Source: Hydrogenophaga sp.
Lineage (GTDB): Bacteria > Pseudomonadota > Gammaproteobacteria > Burkholderiales > Burkholderiaceae_C
DNA: 12,603 nt
Direction of reading: 5' to 3'
Assembly (NCBI GenBank): GCA_011390855.1
Contig: JAABRN010000150.1
Location: forward strand, 1 to 12,603
The notes below the pieces were generated by a model. The model ran no database searches, was not told the DNA's origin, and saw nothing but the letters and a program-made list of their open reading frames with translations. The position numbers and the translations under genes are program-made. This document shows, in pieces, positions 1 through 4,806 of the stretch (the first letter of the stretch is position 1; each line of letters starts with the position of its first letter).

Positions 1-2
1 AA

Positions 3-1049
3 GGAGCCAAGGACATTTCTGCTGAAGCGATGGTCACGCCGCGTGAGAGTGACGGCAAGAAGCACCTGGTGACCAACCAGGCCTGCTTTGGTTGCACCAT
101 TGCCTGCGGGCGCATCAGCAAGATGGACGAAGGGCACTTCACCGTGCAGAACAAGCCGCAGTACTGGGGTGCCAATGGCGGCCTGGAATACGAAGCGGCC
201 TGGGCGCTGGGCGCGGCCAACGGCGTGAACGACCTGGAAGCGCTGCAGTACGCCAACCTGCTGTGCAACGAAGAGGGCTTTGACCCCATCAGCTTCGGCG
301 CCACCGTGGGTGCGGTGATGGAGTTGTATGAAATGGGTGTGCTCACGGCAGAGCAGCTGGGTATCGACGCCAAGTTCGGTTCGGCACAGGCGCTCGCGCA
401 CTTCGCCGAAATCACCGCCAAGGGCGAAGGCTTCGGCAAGGAAATCGGCCAGGGTTCCAAACGCCTGACCGAGAAGTACGGTTATCCCGATCTGTCCATG
501 AGCGTGAAGGGTCAGGAGTTTCCGGCTTACGACGGGCGCGCGATCCAGGGCATTGGCCTGGCCTACGCCACCAGCAACCGCGGCGCCTGCCACTTGCGTG
601 GCTACACCATCGCATCTGAAGTGCTGGGTATTCCGGTGAAGACCGATCCGGTGGAGTCCGAGGGCAAGCCGGAGCTTGTCAAGGCGTTCCAGGATGCCAC
701 TGCGGCATTCGATTCGTCGGGCCTGTGTGTGTTCACCACCTTTGCCTGGGGCGTGGCCGATCTGGCGCCGCAACTGCAGGCAGCCTGCGACGAAGAGTTC
801 ACCACCGAAGAGCTGGAGAAGATCGGCGAGCGCATCTGGAACATGGAGCGCGAGTTCAACAACGCCGCTGGCTTCACGGCCAAGGACGACAGCCTGCCCA
901 AGCGCCTGCTCACCGAAGCGGCCAAGACCGGTGCATCCAAGGGCATGGTCAGCAAGCTGCCAGAGATGCTGCCCAAGTACTACGCCGCGCGCGGCTGGGA
1001 CACGGAAGGCCGTCCGACCGCCGAGACCCGGGCGCGGCTGAGCCTGTAA
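3..1049 (+). CDS. aorB: Tungsten-type aldehyde:ferredoxin oxidoreductase large subunit, C-terminal part (5' end outside window)
   Basis: This frame is open from the left edge, so the N-terminal pterin-binding domain is missing and 349 codons remain. The family oxidises aldehydes to carboxylic acids at a bis-pyranopterin tungsten centre next to a 4Fe-4S cluster. The cluster motif CxxCxxxC is visible (Cys codons at 84, 93 and 105), followed by GR. The fourth cysteine is at 726, inside the second pterin motif DxxGLC (Asp codon at 711). Counting residues against my memory of the Pyrococcus furiosus enzyme, the Glu codon at 192 corresponds to active-site Glu313 and the His codon at 591, in a RGACHLRG context, to His448. 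The first pterin motif (267-284) reads NEEGFD rather than DxxGLD. The downstream FAD subunit and MoaD-like gene indicate the AorABC type known from Aromatoleum rather than an archaeal single-subunit enzyme. Family assignment is firm; the aorB name and the choice of tungsten over molybdenum are inferred. Confidence 0.92.
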   Translation, partial: GAKDISAEAMVTPRESDGKKHLVTNQACFGCTIACGRISKMDEGHFTVQNKPQYWGANGGLEYEAAWALGAANGVNDLEALQYANLLCNEEGFDPISFGATVGAVMELYEMGVLTAEQLGIDAKFGSAQALAHFAEITAKGEGFGKEIGQGSKRLTEKYGYPDLSMSVKGQEFPAYDGRAIQGIGLAYATSNRGACHLRGYTIASEVLGIPVKTDPVESEGKPELVKAFQDATAAFDSSGLCVFTTFAWGVADLAPQLQAACDEEFTTEELEKIGERIWNMEREFNNAAGFTAKDDSLPKRLLTEAAKTGASKGMVSKLPEMLPKYYAARGWDTEGRPTAETRARLSL

Positions 1050-1082
1050 GTCCAGGGTCCGGGTCGCCTTGGCCTGAACCCC

Positions 1083-1116
1083 GGGGGCAGTCACCACGCT
1101 GCCCCCTTTCTTTTTT
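1083..1116 (+). terminator. Terminator-like hairpin between aorB and aorC
   Basis: A perfect 8-bp inverted repeat, GGGGGCAG (1083-1090) and CTGCCCCC (1099-1106), encloses an 8-nt loop. TTTCTTTTTT follows at once (1107-1116). This is the layout of a rho-independent terminator on the + strand. It lies within an apparent operon and directly abuts the aorC ribosome binding site, so it would act as a partial terminator or attenuator, or as a 3'-end stabiliser for the aorB transcript. Folding energy was not computed. Confidence 0.65.
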
Positions 1117-1122
1117 GAGGAG
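1117..1122 (+). promoter_or_regulatory. Ribosome binding site of aorC
   Basis: GAGGAG lies 6 nt before the ATG at 1129 and fixes that start. It immediately follows the U-tract of the upstream hairpin, so folding or termination there could influence aorC translation. Confidence 0.8.
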
Positions 1123-1128
1123 ACCGAT

Positions 1129-2466
1129 ATGCACCACGTCATCCTGGGCGCTGGCCCCGCCGGCGTCATTGCCGCTGAGACCATCCGCAAGCACGCCCCC
1201 GACGACCAGATCACCATCGTGGGCGACGAAGCCGAACCGCCGTACTCGCGCATGGCCATTCCCTATCTGCTGATTGGCAACGTGAAGGAATCGGGTACCT
1301 ATCTGCGCAAAAGCCTCACGCACTATGCCGACCTGCGCATCGACCAGGTGGGGGGGCGTGCCACCGCGGTGGATGCGGCCGCCCGCACGGTGACGCTGGA
1401 CAACGGCACCGCTCTGTCCTTCGACCGCCTGCTGATCGCCACCGGCTCGCACCCGGTGCGTCCGCCCATTCCGGGTATGGATTCGCCCGGCGTGCACCCG
1501 TGCTGGACGCTGGATGACGCGCGCGCCATCATGAAACTGGCCAAGCCCGGCGCCCGGGTGCTGCAGATGGGCGCAGGCTTTATCGGCTGCATCATCATGG
1601 AGGCACTGGCCGCGCGCGGGGTGGAACTGAGCGTGGTGGAAATGGGCGACCGCATGGTGCCGCGCATGATGGGCCCCACGGCTGGCAACATGATCCGCGA
1701 GTGGTGCGAAAAGAAGGGTGTGAAGGTCTACACCGGCACCAAGGTCGAAGGCATCGAAGCCGGCAGCGGTGGTGGCGTGGTGAACAAAATAGCCAGTGCC
1801 ATCGGACTGGGTTCGGACGAACCGGTAGCTGGCCTGCGTGTGAAGCTCTCCAGCGGGCAAACCGTGGAAGCAGACCTGGTGATCAGCGCCACCGGCGTGC
1901 GGCCGGCCATCGGCTTCCTTGAGAAGTCGGGCATCACCTGTCTGCTGGGTGTGCTCACCGATGAACACTTGCAGACCAACGTGCCCGGCATCTACGCCGC
2001 AGGCGATTGCGCTGAAGCTTTCGACAAGGTCAGCGGCAAGACCATCGTGAGCGCCATCCAGCCCAACGCGGCAGAACAGGCGCGGGTGGCCGCCCTGAAC
2101 ATGGTGGGCCAGAAGACCGAGCTCAAGGGGGTGACGCAGATCAACGTGCTCGACACCCTTGGCCTGATCTCCACCAGCTTCGGTAACTGGGAAGGCGTAC
2201 CAGGCGGGGAGCACACCGAGCTCACCGACAAAGCCAGCGGCCGCCACCTGAGCCTGCAGTTCAAAGACGATGTGATGGTGGGCTGCAATTCGGTCGGCTG
2301 GACCGAGCATGTGGGCGTGATGCGCGGGCTGGTGGAAGGCCAGGTGAAACTGGGCAGCTGGAAAGACCGCCTCATGCACGACCCCACCAAGCTGATGGAT
2401 GCCTATCTGGCGAGTGCACAGGGGCAGGGGCAATGGGCGGGAGCTGCGGATGAACGTCGACGCTGA
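1129..2466 (+). CDS. aorC: FAD/NAD(P)-dependent oxidoreductase, electron-transfer subunit of the aldehyde oxidoreductase (AorC-like)
   Basis: A 445-residue two-dinucleotide-binding flavoprotein. The N-terminal FAD Rossmann motif is GAGPAG (residues 7-12). ATG at 104-106 marks the junction after the first FAD segment. The NAD(P)-binding motif GAGFIG is at 148-153, with an acidic residue at the end of the next strand (E171). TNVPGIYAAGD (283-293) is the second FAD-binding signature. No CxxxxC redox disulfide is seen near the N-terminus, so it is not a thiol-disulfide reductase; it resembles ferredoxin/NADH-linked reductases. In Aromatoleum the equivalent AorC subunit takes electrons from the AorA polyferredoxin and reduces NAD+, and position 79 bp after aorB supports that role here. 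A Gly-rich stretch at 211-230 looks like an extra loop. The start is set by GAGGAG 6 nt upstream. Flavoprotein class is certain; its role as the AOR partner is inferred from context. Confidence 0.88.
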   Translation: MHHVILGAGPAGVIAAETIRKHAPDDQITIVGDEAEPPYSRMAIPYLLIGNVKESGTYLRKSLTHYADLRIDQVGGRATAVDAAARTVTLDNGTALSFDRLLIATGSHPVRPPIPGMDSPGVHPCWTLDDARAIMKLAKPGARVLQMGAGFIGCIIMEALAARGVELSVVEMGDRMVPRMMGPTAGNMIREWCEKKGVKVYTGTKVEGIEAGSGGGVVNKIASAIGLGSDEPVAGLRVKLSSGQTVEADLVISATGVRPAIGFLEKSGITCLLGVLTDEHLQTNVPGIYAAGDCAEAFDKVSGKTIVSAIQPNAAEQARVAALNMVGQKTELKGVTQINVLDTLGLISTSFGNWEGVPGGEHTELTDKASGRHLSLQFKDDVMVGCNSVGWTEHVGVMRGLVEGQVKLGSWKDRLMHDPTKLMDAYLASAQGQGQWAGAADERRR

Positions 2467-2494
2467 AGGTACAGTAGCAATTAAGGAATTGTCT

Positions 2495-2535
2495 CCGTTC
2501 GCGCTGAGCTTGGCCTGTCCTGAGCTTGTCGAAGC
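2495..2535. repeat. REP-like intergenic element
   Basis: The gap between aorC and the MoaD-like gene carries CCGTTCGCGCTGAGC followed by CCTGAGCTTGTCGAAGC. I recognise these as the two halves of a dispersed intergenic repeat seen in many betaproteobacterial and related genomes (GCTGAGC and TGTCGAAG core words). Only one copy is present here, so the assignment rests on motif memory. It lies just upstream of the gene start and leaves that gene with a weak Shine-Dalgarno sequence. Confidence 0.5.
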
Positions 2536-2547
2536 ATCGAAGCGTCT

Positions 2548-2811
2548 ATGCCATCCATGAACATCACCTTCAAGCTGTTTGCCACGCTCACCGACTACCT
2601 GCCCGCCGAAGCGCGGCGCAGCAATCAGGTGTCACTGGACATCGACCCAGCCGCACCCATCAGTCAGATCATTGAGCCTTTTGGTCTGCCGCCCAAGCTG
2701 GTGCACCTGGTGTTGGTCAACGGCAAGTACATCGCACCCGAAGCCCGCATGAGCACCACGCTCGCGGAAGGCGACGTACTGGCTATCTGGCCGCCGATTG
2801 CTGGCGGCTGA
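2548..2811 (+). CDS. MoaD/ThiS-family sulfur carrier for the tungsten/molybdenum pterin cofactor
   Basis: An 87-residue beta-grasp protein. MoaD-type proteins carry sulfur as a C-terminal thiocarboxylate, formed after adenylation by MoeB, and donate it with MoaE to make the dithiolene of molybdopterin. The signature is the C-terminus WPPIAGG, with the terminal Gly-Gly needed for thiocarboxylation, preceded by a typical acidic LAEGDVLAIW segment. The N-terminal strand MNITFKLFATL is also typical. Two starts are possible: ATG 2548 (used here, weak GAAG 5 nt upstream) or ATG 2557, which would begin at MNITF and is equally plausible. Placement 81 bp after aorC suggests a dedicated carrier for the aldehyde oxidoreductase cofactor, matching MoaD-like genes in other aor clusters. 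No MoaE or MoeB partner lies in the window. Confidence 0.9.
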   Translation: MPSMNITFKLFATLTDYLPAEARRSNQVSLDIDPAAPISQIIEPFGLPPKLVHLVLVNGKYIAPEARMSTTLAEGDVLAIWPPIAGG

Positions 2812-2831
2812 ACAAAGCCCATACCCGCCAG

Positions 2832-3131
2832 ATGCAGTCGAGTTACGAGCAGGCTTTCGAGCGTGAAATGGGATGCACGGAGGCCGAGTGGCTGGGCTGG
2901 CTGCCGGCTGCCATGGGTGACTGTGCATGGGAGCGCGAAGGACAACGTGCCACGGCAAAAGTGCCGCCTGGCGCGCTTTTGTTGAGTTGGGAAACCCGGC
3001 CCCCCAGGGTGATTGCACTCATGCGCATGCCGGTGTTGCGCGTGAATTTTGAGTTCAGTGGGCTGGACGCCGAGCAGCGCTACGTGTTCATGCGCCGCTT
3101 CGATCTGTACATGCAGCGCGGCGGAGGTTGA
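2832..3131 (+). CDS. Small protein of unknown function, last gene of the aor block
   Basis: A 99-residue soluble-looking protein that I cannot assign to a named family. It starts 20 bp after the MoaD-like stop on the same strand, so it is probably co-transcribed; no strong Shine-Dalgarno sequence precedes ATG 2832. Visible features are a Trp-rich N-terminal half with CTEAEWLGWLP (residues 15-25) and CAWE near 31-34, two cysteines (15 and 31), a central beta-like stretch with many aliphatic residues, and the C-terminus RRFDLYMQRGGG. The Arg-Gly-Gly-Gly end recalls glycine-tailed carriers, but nothing else suggests a beta-grasp fold. Its balanced composition and tight spacing argue for a real gene. 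A role in cofactor or enzyme maturation is a guess from position only. Confidence 0.7.
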   Translation: MQSSYEQAFEREMGCTEAEWLGWLPAAMGDCAWEREGQRATAKVPPGALLLSWETRPPRVIALMRMPVLRVNFEFSGLDAEQRYVFMRRFDLYMQRGGG

Positions 3132-3161
3132 CGCCTGCGCGCACAACGGTGACGGTGAGGA

Positions 3162-3632
3162 TCAGCCGATCTCGGCGATCAGCTCGATCTCCACGCAGGC
3201 ACCCATGGGCAGTTGGGCCACGCCGAACGCGCTGCGCGCATGTGCGCCCACCGTTGGACCAAACACTTCGCCCAGCAACTCACTGCAGCCATTGGTGACG
3301 AGATGCTGCTCGGTGTAGGTGGGCGTGGAGTTGACCAGACTGAGAACCTTGACGATGCGCTTGACGTGGTTGAGATCCTTGTTGACCGCCAGACAGGCGG
3401 CGGCCAGGGTTCCCATGAGATCGACGGCCACTGCGCGTGCGGCCAGCTTGGCCTCGTCGGTGGTCATGGTCAGGCCCACCTGGCCGACCCAGGGCTTGCC
3501 ATCCTGGCGCGCAATATGCCCACTAAGGAAGATGATGTTGCCGGTCTGCACGAAAGGCACATACGCAGCGGCGGGCACCGAGACGGGTGGCAATGCGATA
3601 CCAAGGTTGGCTAGGCGGTCGTAAACACTCAT
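3162..3632 (-). CDS. RidA/YjgF/UK114-family protein (reactive imine/enamine deaminase type)
   Basis: A 156-residue protein of the Rid superfamily, trimeric proteins whose best-known members hydrolyse reactive enamine/imine intermediates such as 2-aminoacrylate. The N-terminus RLANLGIALPP followed by TGNIIFLSGH marks the longer Rid subgroup rather than the roughly 130-residue RidA core. The C-terminal signature HARSAFGVAQLPMGACVEIE is intact: Arg133 matches the imine-binding arginine of RidA, and the VEIE acidic residues are present. The start is supported by AGGAG (3639-3643) 6 nt upstream. It is 103 bp downstream of the transglutaminase gene and has its own candidate promoter, so it may be expressed separately. 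It converges with the aor block across only 30 bp. Family call is secure; the substrate cannot be read from sequence. Confidence 0.92.
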   Translation of the reverse strand: MSVYDRLANLGIALPPVSVPAAAYVPFVQTGNIIFLSGHIARQDGKPWVGQVGLTMTTDEAKLAARAVAVDLMGTLAAACLAVNKDLNHVKRIVKVLSLVNSTPTYTEQHLVTNGCSELLGEVFGPTVGAHARSAFGVAQLPMGACVEIELIAEIG

Positions 3633-3638
3633 GAAGGG

Positions 3639-3643
3639 CTCCT
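3639..3643 (-). promoter_or_regulatory. Ribosome binding site of the RidA-family gene
   Basis: AGGAG on the - strand lies 6 nt before the ATG at 3632. It is the best Shine-Dalgarno sequence among the four - strand genes and confirms this start. Confidence 0.75.
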
Positions 3644-3659
3644 GAAGTAAGACCGTTTC

Positions 3660-3687
3660 ATTCTATCGACGCGTTGGATTCCCAAGA
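3660..3687 (-). promoter_or_regulatory. Candidate sigma-70 promoter for the RidA-family gene
   Basis: On the - strand, TAGAAT (3660-3665) fits a -10 box. TCTTGG (3682-3687), 16 nt upstream of it, is a weak -35 candidate; TTGGGA (3680-3685) matches better but leaves only 14 nt. The boxes lie in the 103-bp gap after the transglutaminase gene and would let RidA be transcribed independently. Found by eye only. Confidence 0.35.
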
Positions 3688-3735
3688 TGACGCGAGCCTT
3701 CCATCAGTCGGAATCATCAGGGCGCGGTGGCTTGG

Positions 3736-4704
3736 TCATCCCTGAAGCAATGCGGCGAATTCGTCGGGAGGCGCTACCGTGACGCCCACTTCCAGCGTGT
3801 GTTGCGCTCCCCCCTGCATCACGCCACGCATGGGTGACACATCGCCAAAATCCCGCCCGGTGGCCAGGGTCACATAGTCTTCGCCAGGGCTGCCCCAGCC
3901 GCAGCGGTTGTTCGTGGGGTCGAAATCGAACCAGGTGCCTCTGGGTTCGAAAGCGGCTTCGTTGTCGGACACGGAGTCGTCGGGTGGCAAGGGAAGGTAC
4001 AGCGATATCCATGCGTGAGAAGCGTCCGCACCGATCAGCCGCGGTGTGCCCGGCGGTGGTCTGGTGAGCAGGTAGCCGCTGACATACATCGCGGGCAGAC
4101 CCAGGCTGCGCAGGCAGCCCAGCATGATGTGAGCAAAGTCCTGGCACACGCCTTTGCCCTGCTCCAGCGCTTCCAGTGCGGGGGTGTTGACTTCGGTGCT
4201 GTCCGATTCGTAGGTCAAGTCGTTGTGGATGCGTTCCATCAGTGCGCGCACCGCTTCCAGCACGGGCAGGTCAGGCTCAAAGGCGGGCCGGGCAAAGGCC
4301 GTGAACGCATCGTCGCGAGGCACGTAGGGCGACGCAAACAGGAACTCGGCCGCAGGGTCGTACGAGGCCTTGGCCCTGTACCTGAAATGCTCACGAACCT
4401 GTTCCCAGGTAAGCGCTTCCCAATCCGGGCTGTCGGGCAGGGGTTCAGGTGCCGTTGTTTCCACCAGACTGTCTGCCTCCACCATCAGCGTTTCGTGCGG
4501 CGACTGCAGTGAGAAGAAGGTGCGGAGATTGCCGAAGGCGTCCACGGTCTGGTTGCGCGCGGCAGGCTCCGGGCTGATGCGCAGAGCGTGTTCATGCAAG
4601 GTCTGGCTTGCCGTGTTCACAGGCGTGAGGTGCACCATGTGCTGCGCCATGTTGACGGAGCCCTGGTAGTTGTAGACCGTGCGGTGAAGGATGCGAAGCA
4701 GCAT
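3736..4704 (-). CDS. Transglutaminase-like (papain-fold) protein, second transglutaminase of the amidoligase operon
   Basis: A 322-residue protein with the N-terminal beta domain typical of bacterial transglutaminase-like proteins (MLLRILHRTVYNY onward), then a transglutaminase core. The papain-like triad is present: Cys187 in GVCQDFAH, His230 in DASHAW, and Asp262 in FDFDPTNN. Such proteins usually act as peptidases or amide-group transferases; in this conserved neighbourhood they are predicted to process or cross-link products of the adjacent amide ligases. I chose ATG 4704 over an upstream ATG at 4797 because the family normally begins at MLLRI-type sequence, and the 31 extra residues are low-complexity and run into the hairpin region. 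A weak GGA lies about 9 nt upstream. No signal peptide is visible, so it is probably cytoplasmic. It follows the ATP-grasp/alpha-E gene by 102 bp. Confidence 0.9.
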   Translation of the reverse strand: MLLRILHRTVYNYQGSVNMAQHMVHLTPVNTASQTLHEHALRISPEPAARNQTVDAFGNLRTFFSLQSPHETLMVEADSLVETTAPEPLPDSPDWEALTWEQVREHFRYRAKASYDPAAEFLFASPYVPRDDAFTAFARPAFEPDLPVLEAVRALMERIHNDLTYESDSTEVNTPALEALEQGKGVCQDFAHIMLGCLRSLGLPAMYVSGYLLTRPPPGTPRLIGADASHAWISLYLPLPPDDSVSDNEAAFEPRGTWFDFDPTNNRCGWGSPGEDYVTLATGRDFGDVSPMRGVMQGGAQHTLEVGVTVAPPDEFAALLQG

Positions 4705-4753
4705 GTCAGCGGTTCCAGAAACACCGTGACACCCGTGGTGCCTGGCTGTGGGT

Positions 4754-4798
4754 GTTGCCCGCAGAGGCGCGTGCGGCTTCGCGCAGCGGGCATGCAAC
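4754..4798 (-). other. Extended imperfect hairpin between the ATP-grasp/alpha-E gene and the transglutaminase gene
   Basis: Outer arms GTTGCCCGC (4754-4762) and GCGGG-CATG-CAAC (4786-4798) pair except for a 4-nt bulge. An inner stem pairs GCGCG (4767-4771) with CGCGC (4780-4784) around an 8-nt loop. No U-tract follows on the - strand, so this is not a standard terminator; an RNA processing or stability element, or a degenerate repeat, is more likely. Confidence 0.45.
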
Positions 4799-4806
4799 GG
4801 AGGGTG

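Noticed and set aside
949..2433. A 494-codon open frame on the - strand opposite aorC.
   Set aside because: The + strand frame is a clear flavoprotein with all nucleotide-binding motifs. The antisense product is His/Ala/Gly-rich with no recognisable motif, as expected from GC-rich third positions.
3160..3180. Inverted repeat GATCaGCCGA-TC-TCGGCGATC at the convergent end of the two blocks, considered as a bidirectional terminator.
   Set aside because: It mostly lies within the RidA coding end, has a bulge and a 2-nt loop, and has no T-tract on either side.
4705..4797. N-terminal extension of the second transglutaminase to ATG 4797.
   Set aside because: The added 31 residues are Arg/His/Cys-rich without family similarity and would cover the hairpin; the family N-terminus begins at 4704.
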